A DNA stretch of 64,000 nucleotides, taken from positions 558,001 to 622,000 of the forward strand of contig NZ_BAAAXV010000012.1 in assembly GCF_039535785.1 (NCBI RefSeq). Reading direction: 5' to 3'. The position numbers and the translations under genes are program-made. The stretch is from Nonomuraea helvata. Lineage in GTDB: Bacteria > Actinomycetota > Actinomycetes > Streptosporangiales > Streptosporangiaceae. Shown here in pieces: positions 41,132-50,215 of the stretch; within the stretch, counting starts at the first letter, position 1; each line of letters begins with the position of its first letter. The notes under the pieces were generated by a model that saw nothing but the letters and a program-made list of their open reading frames with translations, was not told the origin of the DNA and made no database searches.

Positions 41132-42835
41132 ATGTCGGTGAGGAATGCACTAACCATGAGAGCCGGGGCCGGGCTGGCCGCGTTGGCCTTAGCCATCACC
41201 GGATGTTCCTCGTCCGGCAGCTCACCGCGAGGATCGACCGGGGCACCGGCGGCCACGGGGGCACCGCCGATGCTCGTGATCTACACGGGCGCCACCGGCG
41301 ACATGCAGGTCAACTTCAATCCCTTCACCCCGGGCAGCCCGTCGACCGGGCCGATCTACGAGCCCCTCTTCTTCTACAACACCGCTCGGGCCGATCCCCC
41401 CCAGCCACGGCTGGGCCAGAAGTTCTCGTGGAACGCCGATGGCACGCAACTGTCGATCACGCTCCGCCAAGGCGTGAAATGGTCCGACGGCCAGCCGTTC
41501 ACCTCCAGGGACGTGGTCTTCACGCTCGACCTGCTCGCCAAGAACAAGGCGTTGAACACCACCGGCTACCGCGGCAAGGCGACCGCGGTGGACGACACCC
41601 ACGTATCGGTCAAGTTCGACGAGCCGTCGTTCGTGGACGGTCCGCAGCTTCTCGGCCGCATCTACATCGTGCCTGAGCACGTGTGGAAGTCCGTGGCCGA
41701 CCCCACGACCGCCCAGATGCGCAACCCCGTCGCCACCGGGCCCTACCTTGAGGACGACGTCAAGCCGCAGGCATACACGGTGAAGGCCAACCCGAGCCAT
41801 TGGGGCGGGGAACCCGCGATCAAGCGCGTCCGCGTCCTGTCGCTGTCAGGCAACCAGGCCGGAGCAGCGGCGATCAGGGCCGGCCAGATCGACTGGCAGA
41901 CCGGGCCCGTGCCGAATGTCAAGAACGCCGAGCAGGCCTACCCCGGCTACAAGGTCATCATCACTCCGGTGAACCAAATGGTGCTGGACACCTGCAGCAA
42001 CCCGGACCTCGGTTGCAAGGGACCGCAGACCGACCCCGCCGTCCGCCAGGCGATCTACTACGCCGTCAACCGGACCCAGCTCAACGCGCTGGCTTTCGAG
42101 AACACCTCCAGCGAGATCTCGCCCAGCCTTGCCCTGCTGGAACGAGACCAGGCGTTCATCTCCGGTCGGCTGCAGAACAAGGTCGCGCCGATGCAGCCCG
42201 ACGAGGCCAGGGCCCAGCAGATCCTGGAGGGCGCCGGTTACGCCAAGGGGGCCGACGGCATCTACGCCAAGGACGGCAAGCCCTTGCAGCTGACCCTCAA
42301 GACCGTCTCCGGCTGGACCGACTACATCACCGCGGTCAACGCGCTTTCCCAGCAGCTCAAGAAGGCCGGCATCAAGGTGACCGCGCAGCAGCTGTCCTTC
42401 AACGAATGGTCCGACGCCCGCGGGCGCGGCGACTACGAGCTGATCATCGACTCCCTCTCCCAGGGCCCGGCCGCCGACCCGTTCTACGTCTACAGCTACT
42501 TCTACGGCTCCGACACCACCGAGAAGGTCGGCAAGCAGGCCGGCACGAACGTCAGCCGCTTCACCGATCCCCAGGTCGACGCCGCCATCGCCGCGCTCAA
42601 GAAGATCGACCCGAAGGACACCGCCGCACGGCAGCCGCAGTTCGACACCATCCAGACCCGCATCGAACAGGCCATGCCGTACATCCCGCTGCTCACCCAG
42701 GGCACGATCAGCGTCTACAACGCCACCAAGTTCACCGGCTGGCCGACCAAGGAAGATCTCTACGCCTTCCCGGCCGCCTGGCAGTCGCCGGATAACTCGG
42801 AGATCTTCCGACGGCTCAAGCCCACCGGGAAATGA
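41132..42835 (+). CDS. ABC transporter substrate-binding lipoprotein, family 5 (peptide/oligosaccharide)
   Basis: A 567-residue SBP_bac_5 protein. A lipobox (AITGC) ends the signal peptide at about residue 31. The family signatures are FTPGSPSTGPIYEPLFFYNT, LSITLRQGVKWSDGQPFTSR and VRQAIYYAVNRTQLNALAFE. The ATG at 41132 has GAGAGGA nine bases upstream; a GTG three bases earlier is possible. Although called peptide-binding, such proteins in cellulolytic actinobacteria and Thermotoga often bind beta-gluco- or manno-oligosaccharides. With a GH5 enzyme in the same operon and the mannosidase opposite, an oligosaccharide ligand is likely. Confidence 0.93.
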   Translation: MSVRNALTMRAGAGLAALALAITGCSSSGSSPRGSTGAPAATGAPPMLVIYTGATGDMQVNFNPFTPGSPSTGPIYEPLFFYNTARADPPQPRLGQKFSWNADGTQLSITLRQGVKWSDGQPFTSRDVVFTLDLLAKNKALNTTGYRGKATAVDDTHVSVKFDEPSFVDGPQLLGRIYIVPEHVWKSVADPTTAQMRNPVATGPYLEDDVKPQAYTVKANPSHWGGEPAIKRVRVLSLSGNQAGAAAIRAGQIDWQTGPVPNVKNAEQAYPGYKVIITPVNQMVLDTCSNPDLGCKGPQTDPAVRQAIYYAVNRTQLNALAFENTSSEISPSLALLERDQAFISGRLQNKVAPMQPDEARAQQILEGAGYAKGADGIYAKDGKPLQLTLKTVSGWTDYITAVNALSQQLKKAGIKVTAQQLSFNEWSDARGRGDYELIIDSLSQGPAADPFYVYSYFYGSDTTEKVGKQAGTNVSRFTDPQVDAAIAALKKIDPKDTAARQPQFDTIQTRIEQAMPYIPLLTQGTISVYNATKFTGWPTKEDLYAFPAAWQSPDNSEIFRRLKPTGK

Positions 42836-42846
42836 GCGCGTGACCG

Positions 42847-43839
42847 ATGCTGTACTACCTGCGCAAGATCGCCTTCTACCTGGTCGCCCTCTGGACGGCG
42901 GTGACCCTGAACTTCCTCATCCCCCGCATGATGCCCGGTGACCCGGTCACCATCCTGCTGGCCAAGGCGCAGCAGCGCGGCGGAGTCGACCCCGCCGCGC
43001 GCCGCGCTTACGAGCTGATGCTCGGCACCGACACCGGCGAGCCGCTGTTCACCCAGTACCTGCTCTACCTGAGGAACATGGCCCGCGGCGACTTCGGCAT
43101 ATCCGTGAGCTCCTTCCCGGCTCCCGTTTCCGAGGTCATCGCCGCATCGCTGCCCTGGACCGTCGTCCTGGTCGGCCTGGCGACCGTGCTGTCAGTGCTG
43201 ACCGGCATCACGCTGGGAGCGCTGGTGGGCTGGCGCCGGGGCACCTGGCTGGACTCGCTGGTGCCCGCGACCACGGTGCTGTCGGCCGTGCCGTACTTCT
43301 GGCTGGCCCTCGTCCTGGTCGCCGTCTTCTCCTCCGCGCTCGGCTGGTTCCCGCTGCTGGGTGGTTACGACGTCAACCTCACCCCCGGCTGGAGCGGCGA
43401 GTTCCTCGCCTCGGCCGTGTACTACGGCATCCTCCCCGCCGCGACAATCGTGATCTCCTCGATCGGCGGCTGGCTGCTGGGCATGCGCAACATGATGGTC
43501 TCGACGATGGCGGAGGACTACGTCCGTACGGCTGTCGCCAAAGGACTGCGCAACCGGCGCATCATGGTCTGGTACGCGGCCCGCAACGCGGCACTGCCCT
43601 CCATCGCCGGATTCGCCATCTCACTGGGGTTCGTGGTGGCCGGCTCGGTCGTCACCGAGCAGGTCTTCTCCTATCCGGGCATCGGCTCCAAGCTCCTGCA
43701 GGCTGTTGAGAACAACGACTACGCGCTCATGCAGGGCATCTTCCTGGTCATCACGGTCGCCGTCCTCGGCGCCAACCTGGTGGTCGACCTGCTCTACAGC
43801 ATCGTCGATCCGCGGACGCGAGCGGGGGCGGCCACATGA
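42847..43839 (+). CDS. ABC transporter permease (DppB/OppB type)
   Basis: A 330-residue inner-membrane protein with six predicted helices. It has the N-terminal OppB/DppB segment (LNFLIPRMMPGDPVTILLAK) and the cytoplasmic EAA-like loop for ATPase contact (RTAVAKGLRNRRIMVWYAAR then NAALPSIAGF). It starts 11 bases after the binding-protein stop, and its stop overlaps the next ATG. With the next gene it forms the translocation channel. Confidence 0.93.
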   Translation: MLYYLRKIAFYLVALWTAVTLNFLIPRMMPGDPVTILLAKAQQRGGVDPAARRAYELMLGTDTGEPLFTQYLLYLRNMARGDFGISVSSFPAPVSEVIAASLPWTVVLVGLATVLSVLTGITLGALVGWRRGTWLDSLVPATTVLSAVPYFWLALVLVAVFSSALGWFPLLGGYDVNLTPGWSGEFLASAVYYGILPAATIVISSIGGWLLGMRNMMVSTMAEDYVRTAVAKGLRNRRIMVWYAARNAALPSIAGFAISLGFVVAGSVVTEQVFSYPGIGSKLLQAVENNDYALMQGIFLVITVAVLGANLVVDLLYSIVDPRTRAGAAT

Positions 43840-45560
43840 CGGCAATCAGCCGGCGGGACCCGAAATTCGTGATCGGACTGATCCTGATCGGGGTCATCGC
43901 CGCCATCGGCGTGGTCGGACCGCTCCTCGCCGGCGACCCGGACGCGATCAACGACATGGGGCTGACGCCGCCGGGCGGGGAGCACCTGCTGGGCACCACC
44001 CAGACCGGCCAGGACGTGCTGTCCCAGATCACCTACGCCACCCGGGGCTCGCTCGTCATCGGCGCGCTCGTGGGCGTCATGGCCACACTGCTGTCGGCGC
44101 TCTTCGGCATCGTCGGCGCCTACGCCGGTGGTCTGGTGGACGAGGCCTTCTCGCTGCTGTCCAACGTGATGCTGGTGATCCCCGGGCTCCCGCTGGTGAT
44201 CGTGATCTCCGCTTTCGTCCCGGCGGAGCAACGCGGCTGGTGGACGATCGCGCTGGTGCTCGCGATCACCAGCTGGGCCGGCTCGGCTCGCGTGCTCCGC
44301 GCGCAGACGCTGTCGTTGCGCAACAGGGAGTACGTCCTGGCCGCCCGCGTGGCCAAGGAGCGGCCGTGGCGCATCATCGGCGTGGAGATCCTCCCGAACC
44401 TCCTGCCCCTGCTGGCCTCCCAGTTCGTGTTCGCGGTCATCGCCGCGATTCTCAGCGAAGCCGGCCTGTCCTTCCTCGGCCTGGGCGCATCCAACTCCGC
44501 CACGCTCGGGACCATGCTCTACTACGCGCAGAACGGCTTCGCGCTGCAACTCGGCGCGTGGTGGTGGTTCGCGCCGCCCGGCATCATCATCGCCCTGCTC
44601 GGTTGCGGCCTGGCGCTGATCAACTTCAGCATCGACGAGATCATCAACCCGAAGCTCCGGATTCCGGCCGCCCGCCTGGCGGATACGCGCCGCCAGGAGG
44701 CGGGGCGTGTCGACCAGGCCGCCGACGACGCCGTTCTCACCGTGGCCAACCTGTCGGTGACCTACCGGGGCGAACGGCCCGTACAGGCCGTCAAGGACAT
44801 CTCGCTGACGGTACGGCGAGGCGAGATCCTGGGCCTGGCGGGCGAGTCGGGCAGCGGCAAGACCACCCTCGCCTATGCGATCAGCCGGCTCCACCGGCCG
44901 CCGGCGGAGATCACCTCCGGCACGGTCGCCTTCCACGACCGCGCCGGCACAGCCGTCGACGTCCTCGCCTTGCCGCCGCACGAGCTGCGTACCTTCAGAT
45001 GGGCGAAGCTCTCCATGGTGTTCCAGGGGGCGATGGACTCGCTCAACCCCGTCATGACCGTCGGCGCCCAGCTGGAGGACGTGCTCACCACCCACCTGCC
45101 CCGACTGTCGGCGGCCGAGCGCCGGGCCCGCTGCGCCACGGCGCTGGAGCTGGTCAGGGTGGACCCTAGGTGGCTGCGCTCCTACCCGCACGAGCTCTCC
45201 GGAGGCATGCGGCAACGGGTCATGATCGGCATGGCGCTCCTCCTCGAACCCCAGATCATGATCATGGACGAGCCGACGAGCGCCCTCGACGTCGTCGTCC
45301 AGCGCGGCATCCTCAAAGAGATCCTGCGCTTGCGGGACGAGCTGGGCTTCGCGGTCGTGTTCATCACGCACGACCTCCCCCTCCTCCTGGAGGTGAGCGA
45401 CAGAATCGCGATCATGCTGCACGGCGAGATCGTCGAGTGCGCGAGCGCCGAGGAGATCCACAAGCAGCCACGCCACCCCTACACCCGGCGCCTGCTCGGC
45501 TCCTTCCCCAGCCTCACCGGCGACCGCGGCGCCTTCGTGCGATCGGGAGGTGCCCGGTGA
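43836..45560 (+). CDS. fused ABC permease (DppC/OppC type) and ATPase (OppD type)
   Basis: A 574-residue fusion. Residues about 1-275 are a DppC-type permease (GTTQTGQDVLSQITYATRGS; EAA loop REYVLAARVAKERPWRIIGV). Residues about 300-574 are a complete ABC ATPase: Walker A GESGSGKTT, Q-loop VFQGAMDSLNP, signature LSGGMRQR, Walker B IMIMDEPTSALD, switch His FITHD. In standard Dpp/Opp systems these are separate genes. The frame is continuous and the linker (PAARLADTRRQEAGRVDQAA) is plausible, so this appears to be a true fusion. It overlaps both neighbours by four bases. Confidence 0.93.
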   Translation: MTAISRRDPKFVIGLILIGVIAAIGVVGPLLAGDPDAINDMGLTPPGGEHLLGTTQTGQDVLSQITYATRGSLVIGALVGVMATLLSALFGIVGAYAGGLVDEAFSLLSNVMLVIPGLPLVIVISAFVPAEQRGWWTIALVLAITSWAGSARVLRAQTLSLRNREYVLAARVAKERPWRIIGVEILPNLLPLLASQFVFAVIAAILSEAGLSFLGLGASNSATLGTMLYYAQNGFALQLGAWWWFAPPGIIIALLGCGLALINFSIDEIINPKLRIPAARLADTRRQEAGRVDQAADDAVLTVANLSVTYRGERPVQAVKDISLTVRRGEILGLAGESGSGKTTLAYAISRLHRPPAEITSGTVAFHDRAGTAVDVLALPPHELRTFRWAKLSMVFQGAMDSLNPVMTVGAQLEDVLTTHLPRLSAAERRARCATALELVRVDPRWLRSYPHELSGGMRQRVMIGMALLLEPQIMIMDEPTSALDVVVQRGILKEILRLRDELGFAVVFITHDLPLLLEVSDRIAIMLHGEIVECASAEEIHKQPRHPYTRRLLGSFPSLTGDRGAFVRSGGAR

Positions 45561-46408
45561 CCACTCTCGAGGTAGCGGACCTGGTCAAGGACTACCGCGT
45601 GCGCGGCGACGGCATGCGCCGTACGCGGCTGCGGGCGGTGGACCATGTCTCCTTCACGCTCACACCCGGCCGCACCACCGCACTCGTCGGCGAGTCGGGC
45701 TCGGGCAAATCCACGGTCGCCAGGATCATCGCCCGCCTGGAGCGACCCACGTCCGGCACGGTCGTCCTGAACGGCGCAGGCAGCGGCGACTACCGCGACC
45801 ACGTGCAGATGGTGTTCCAGGACCCCTTCGCCTCGCTCAACCCCTTCCACACCGTCGAACACCACCTGGCCCGGCCGCTGAGACTGCACGGCCGGGCGCG
45901 GACACGGGCCGAGACCCGGCAGGAGGTCGCGCGGTTGCTGGAGCGCGTCAACCTGCCGGCGGAGGAGCTGGCGCAGCGCCGCCCCCACGAGCTTTCCGGC
46001 GGGCAACGCCAGCGGGTGGCCATCGCCCGCGCCCTCGCACCCGGCGCGAAGGTGATCGTGGCCGACGAGCCGGTGTCCATGCTGGACGTCTCCATCCGGC
46101 TCGACGTGCTCAACCTGCTGGCCCGGCTGCAGCAGGAGGAGGATCTCGCCATCCTCTACATCACCCATGACCTGGCCACCGCGCGGCACTTCGCCGACGA
46201 CATGCTCGTGCTCTACCGAGGGCGGGTCGTGGAGCGGGGGCCGGCCGATGAGGTGATCCTCGATCCGCGCCACCCTTACACCAAGCTGCTGGCCGCCGCC
46301 TCACCCGACCCGGACGCGCGCGGCCGCACCTTCGATTTCGACCCGGCGGACGTGGTCGCCGCCGGCTCCGCACCGCCGTACGACCACAGAGAGGACACCC
46401 CCCGATGA
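45557..46408 (+). CDS. ABC transporter ATPase (OppF type)
   Basis: A 283-residue ATPase with Walker A GESGSGKST, FQDPFASLNPFHTV, signature LSGGQRQRVAIARAL, Walker B VIVADEPVSMLDVS and switch YITHD. The C-terminal RHPYTKLLAAASPDPDARG is the oligopeptide-transporter C-terminal motif. The GTG at 45557 overlaps the fusion gene's stop; a GGGAGG lies just before it. It pairs with the ATPase half of the fusion. The stop overlaps the GH5 start, so uptake and degradation genes are coupled. Confidence 0.93.
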   Translation: MTTLEVADLVKDYRVRGDGMRRTRLRAVDHVSFTLTPGRTTALVGESGSGKSTVARIIARLERPTSGTVVLNGAGSGDYRDHVQMVFQDPFASLNPFHTVEHHLARPLRLHGRARTRAETRQEVARLLERVNLPAEELAQRRPHELSGGQRQRVAIARALAPGAKVIVADEPVSMLDVSIRLDVLNLLARLQQEEDLAILYITHDLATARHFADDMLVLYRGRVVERGPADEVILDPRHPYTKLLAAASPDPDARGRTFDFDPADVVAAGSAPPYDHREDTPR

Positions 46409-47847
46409 AAGTTCGCACGATCTTATCCGTGGTGGCGACTGCCGCCCTCACCGTCGCCGGGCTCGTCACCGGCCCGGCGGCGACCGCCGCCACCGGCTGC
46501 ACGGCCAAATACACCGTCACCGGCCAATGGGGAAGTGGATTCGGAGCCGAAGTCTCCTTCACCAACCTGGGTGACCGCCTGACAACGTGGACTCTGGAGT
46601 TCGACTTCCCCGCCGCCGGCCAGCGCGTCAATCAGGGCTGGAGCGCCGACTGGTCCCAGTCCGGCACCCACGTCACCGCCAAGAGCCTGAGCTGGAACAG
46701 CGAGGTTGCGACCAAGGGCTCGGTGGGCCTCGGCTTCAACGGTTCGTGGAGCGACGCCAATCCCGTACCCGCCTCTATCTCCGTCAACGGGGTGAAGTGC
46801 GACGGCACCATCATCGACCCGCCCAAGACGCCGGCTCCGCAGCTGCACGTCCAGGGCAACAAGATCGTTACTGCGCAGGGCAAGCCGTACCGGCTGCTGG
46901 GCGTGAACCGCTCGAGCGGCGAGTTCGCCTGCGTGCAGGGCAAGGGGATGTGGGACGGCGGGCCGGTCGACCAGACCTCCGTCAACGCGATGAAGACCTG
47001 GAACATCCACGCCCTCCGCATCCCGCTGAACGAGGAGTGCTGGCTCGGCACCAACGGTTCGCCCAGCGGCGCCGCATACCAGCAGCAGGTCAAGGACTAC
47101 GTGAACCTCCTGGTCGCCAACGGCATCACGCCCATCCTCGACCTCCACTGGACCTGGGGAGAGTTCACCGGCGTCGACTGGGCGTGCAAGGACGTGACCG
47201 CGACCTGCCAGAAGCCGATCCCGTCCGCTCGCAACGCCCCGCGATTCTGGACCGGCGTGGCCAACGCCTTCAAGGGCAACAACGCGGTGGTCTTCGACCT
47301 GTTCAACGAGCCGTGGCCGGAATTCGGCACCGTCGACAGAGAGGCGGGCTGGCGGTGCCTGCGCGACGGAGGCACCTGCGCCGGCTTCAGCTATGAGGTC
47401 GCGGGCATGCAGAGCATGCTCGACGCCGTCCGATCGACCGGAGCCACGAACATCGTCATGGTCGGCGGGCTCGAGTGGACCAACGACCTTCGCGAGTGGA
47501 CGCAGTACAAGCCGCACGACCCCACCGGCAACCTGGTCGCCTCCTGGCACTCCTACAGCTTCAACCGGTGTGCCGCCGTCGACTGCTGGAACACGGAGAT
47601 AGCCCCGCTCGCGGCGCAGGTGCCCGTGGTGATCGGCGAGATGGGCGCGGACAACTGCGGCTACGACTACGTCGACGCGCTCACCAAGTGGGCCGACACG
47701 CACGGCCTGTCGTACCTCGCCTGGACGTGGAACCCGTGGGGCTGCACCCAAGGAGGTGTGCTCATCAAGGACTGGAACGGAACGCCTGAGCCGGGAATCG
47801 GCGAGGGGTACAAGGCGCACCTGCTGACCCAGGATCCCTACGCCTGA
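46405..47847 (+). CDS. secreted CBM2-GH5 endoglycanase (cellulase/mannanase type)
   Basis: A 480-residue secreted enzyme. The signal peptide ends near AATA (about residue 29). A CBM2 domain (about 31-134, CTAKYTVTGQWGSGFGAEVS) binds cellulose, and a short Pro linker leads to a GH5 catalytic domain (about 145-480) with the acid/base Glu302 in LFNEPWP, the nucleophile Glu412 in VIGEMGAD, and LDLHWTWGEF, SWHSYSF and AWTWNPWGC. Six or more cysteines suggest disulfides. CBM2 at the N-terminus with a GH5_1-like domain points to endoglucanase; mannanase cannot be excluded given the mannosidase. It is the last gene of the transporter operon (ATGA overlap). Confidence 0.92.
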   Translation: MKVRTILSVVATAALTVAGLVTGPAATAATGCTAKYTVTGQWGSGFGAEVSFTNLGDRLTTWTLEFDFPAAGQRVNQGWSADWSQSGTHVTAKSLSWNSEVATKGSVGLGFNGSWSDANPVPASISVNGVKCDGTIIDPPKTPAPQLHVQGNKIVTAQGKPYRLLGVNRSSGEFACVQGKGMWDGGPVDQTSVNAMKTWNIHALRIPLNEECWLGTNGSPSGAAYQQQVKDYVNLLVANGITPILDLHWTWGEFTGVDWACKDVTATCQKPIPSARNAPRFWTGVANAFKGNNAVVFDLFNEPWPEFGTVDREAGWRCLRDGGTCAGFSYEVAGMQSMLDAVRSTGATNIVMVGGLEWTNDLREWTQYKPHDPTGNLVASWHSYSFNRCAAVDCWNTEIAPLAAQVPVVIGEMGADNCGYDYVDALTKWADTHGLSYLAWTWNPWGCTQGGVLIKDWNGTPEPGIGEGYKAHLLTQDPYA

Positions 47848-47862
47848 TCATGACTGCCAGCC

Positions 47863-47896
47863 GGCTGGGCCTCGGCTGACGTGCCGAGGCCCAGCC
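47863..47896. terminator. bidirectional terminator hairpin
   Basis: GGCTGGGCCTCGGC and GCCGAGGCCCAGCC form a perfect 14-bp stem around the loop TGACGT, between the converging GH5 and GH95 operons. Confidence 0.85.
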
Positions 47897-47956
47897 CTTG
47901 GCGGCGGGAGGCGAGCACGGCGGCGCATGCCGCCGTGCTCGCGATCGCGCGCGCGT

Positions 47957-50215
47957 TCACAGGGAACCCTCGGGGACGAGCGTGTAGCGGGTGAGCGCCG
48001 TCGCGTCCCAGGTCATGCGCCGGCGCCCCGCGAGCGCGCCGGAGACCTCCCGGGCCGGGACCGCTCGCTCGCCGCACGTGACGGTCAGCGGCGGAGTGTC
48101 GCCGGGTACCTCGACGACGAGCCGTCCGTCCGACCCGGCGGTGATCGCCGCCGACGTGAGCATGCCCGCGGACCAGGCCACGGAGGCGGTGTGCCCGCCG
48201 CGGCAGCGGATGCCGCGCACCGATCCCGTGTCCCAGCTCCCCGGCAGCGTCTTCAGCAGGCTGACCGCGCCTTCGTGGCTCTGCACGAGCAACTCGGTCA
48301 TCCCCGCGACAGCGCCGAAGTTGCCGTCGATCTGGAAGATGTAGCCCGACGGCCGGCCGCCGTGGGGATGCAGGTCCAGCAGCGAGACGGAGCCCAGCTC
48401 GTCGAGCAGGATCGCGATCGAGCGCTCGGCCAGTTCCGGGTCGCGCAGCCGGGCGGCCAGGCACAGGATCCACGCCTGGCTCCAGCCGGTGTGTCCACTG
48501 CCGTGGTGCAGCCGGGTGGCCAGCGCCTGCCGTACCGCCTCGAAGTCGTCCGGCGTCCCCGACTCGGTGATCCGGGTGCCGGGGTAGAGGCCGTAGAGGT
48601 GGGACAGGTGGCGGTGGCCGGGCTCCTGGGAGGGCCGCCGGTCATACCACTCCAGCAGTTCGCCGTCGATCGCGACCGGACGCAGCTGTGACAGCGCCTT
48701 CCCCGCGCGTACGGCGAGCTCGTCGTCGGCCAGCGAGCAGTAACGGGTCAGGACCTCGCGGACGAGCTCCTGGTCCATGGCCGCGCCCGCCGAGATGGCC
48801 GCCGGATTGCCTGCGTCGGTGAGGAAATGGTGTTCCGGCGAGGTCGACGGGCTCATCACCAGGTTGCCGTGGGCGTCGGGAACCAGCAAGTCCAGCGCGA
48901 AGGAGGTGACGCTGCGCAGAGCGGGCAGGAGCAGCTCGGGTGCTCCGCCGTACTCGAGGTGGTCCCAGAGGTGGGCGGTGAGCCAGAGCAGGCCGGAGGA
49001 CCAGTTGGCCCACTGCGGATCGCCGTTGACCGGGGCGCTGAAGCGCCACAGGTCGGTGTTGTGGTGAGTGGTGGCTCCGGCGGCGCCGTAGTAGTGCCGG
49101 GCCGCGTCCTGGCCGGTATCGAGCAGGCCGCCGATCAGCTCGAACAGCGGCTGGTGCAGGTCGGGCAGGCCGGCGGGCTCGGCGGGCCAGTAGTTCATCT
49201 GGACGTTGATGTTGGTGGTGTAGTTGCTGCTCCAGCCGGGCCGCACGTCGGCGTTCCAGATGCCCTGCAGGTTGGCCGGTTGGGTGCCGGGACGGGAGCT
49301 GGAGATCAGCAGGTAGCGGCCGAAATGGTAGTAGAGCTCGGCGCGCTCGTCGGGCAGCGACAGGTCAACCCGGTCGAAGTAGCCGCGGTAGTCGGCCTCG
49401 TGCTCGGCCAGCAGCTCCGCCGTGCTCCGGGACAGTGCCGCCTCGACCTGCGCGCGTGCCCGGCGGGCCAGCTCGGCGGTGTCGGCGCTGGGCCGTACGG
49501 CATGGCCGCGGAAGCCGTCGGCGGCCGCGGCGACCATCCGCACCTCGCCGGATCCGGTGCTCTGGACCGCGATGACGACGGCGAAGCCCATGCCGGCGGC
49601 GACCGTGCCATCGCCGTCGGGCGCGTCCGCGCCGTAGACGACGGCGGGCTCCCGGTTGATGTAGTCGGGCAGCACGTTCGCGGGCGCCCGGCCGGTGATG
49701 GTAAGCCACTCTCCGTCGCGGATCACCTCGACCGGGTGCGGTGAGGTGAACTCGGGCAGTTCGAGCGGCCCGCGAGCCGACGCGACCAGCACCCCGGCGG
49801 GGGCGGAGACGAAGCTGGTCAGTAGACCGTTCACCGTGGTCACCGCACGGGCGAGGTCGAGCTCTCGGCGGTAGCCGGAGGGCTCACCGGCGGCGGTATG
49901 ACGCCACTCGATGAAGCCCAGCGGCTGGTAGGCCTGGGTCCAGCCGCCGGACTGCATCCGGCGGCCCAGCTCGTCGGCGCGCTCGAAGTCGCCCGCGGCG
50001 ATCGCGGCACGCAGCTCTGGCAGCAGCCCGGCAGGAGAAGGACCCTCCGGGGGCGGCTGGGGACCGCCCGACCAGAAGGTGTCGAGGTTGAGGTCGAAAC
50101 GCTCCACCTCCGGCCCGCCGTACGCCATCGCGCCCAACCGGCCGTTGCCGAGCGGGAAACCGTCGTGGAAGTGGGCGGCGGGTGTGGAGAGCCGGAGGAG
50201 ATGTCTGGTCGTCAC
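47957..50215 (-). CDS. GH95 alpha-L-fucosidase (or alpha-L-galactosidase)
   Basis: A 752-residue cytoplasmic enzyme with the GH95 layout: N-terminal beta-sandwich (PLGNGRLGAMAYGGPEVERF), linker, and (alpha/alpha)6 barrel with the family signatures LQGIWNADVRPGWSSNYTTN, INVQMNYWPAEPAGL, HRHLSHLYGLYPGT and IDGNFGAVAGM. Most GH95 enzymes remove alpha-1,2-linked L-fucose; some prefer L-galactose. There is no signal peptide, so it acts on imported oligosaccharides. It overlaps the binding-protein stop by four bases and closes the minus-strand operon. With the GH2 enzyme it would strip Fuc-Gal side chains such as those of xyloglucan (inference). Confidence 0.92.
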   Translation of the reverse strand: MTTRHLLRLSTPAAHFHDGFPLGNGRLGAMAYGGPEVERFDLNLDTFWSGGPQPPPEGPSPAGLLPELRAAIAAGDFERADELGRRMQSGGWTQAYQPLGFIEWRHTAAGEPSGYRRELDLARAVTTVNGLLTSFVSAPAGVLVASARGPLELPEFTSPHPVEVIRDGEWLTITGRAPANVLPDYINREPAVVYGADAPDGDGTVAAGMGFAVVIAVQSTGSGEVRMVAAAADGFRGHAVRPSADTAELARRARAQVEAALSRSTAELLAEHEADYRGYFDRVDLSLPDERAELYYHFGRYLLISSSRPGTQPANLQGIWNADVRPGWSSNYTTNINVQMNYWPAEPAGLPDLHQPLFELIGGLLDTGQDAARHYYGAAGATTHHNTDLWRFSAPVNGDPQWANWSSGLLWLTAHLWDHLEYGGAPELLLPALRSVTSFALDLLVPDAHGNLVMSPSTSPEHHFLTDAGNPAAISAGAAMDQELVREVLTRYCSLADDELAVRAGKALSQLRPVAIDGELLEWYDRRPSQEPGHRHLSHLYGLYPGTRITESGTPDDFEAVRQALATRLHHGSGHTGWSQAWILCLAARLRDPELAERSIAILLDELGSVSLLDLHPHGGRPSGYIFQIDGNFGAVAGMTELLVQSHEGAVSLLKTLPGSWDTGSVRGIRCRGGHTASVAWSAGMLTSAAITAGSDGRLVVEVPGDTPPLTVTCGERAVPAREVSGALAGRRRMTWDATALTRYTLVPEGSL

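Noticed and set aside
41129..45560. Interpretation as a true dipeptide transporter
   Set aside because: Family names suggest peptides, but coupling to a GH5 enzyme, ROK control and the opposing mannosidase argue for oligosaccharides; the ligand is left open.
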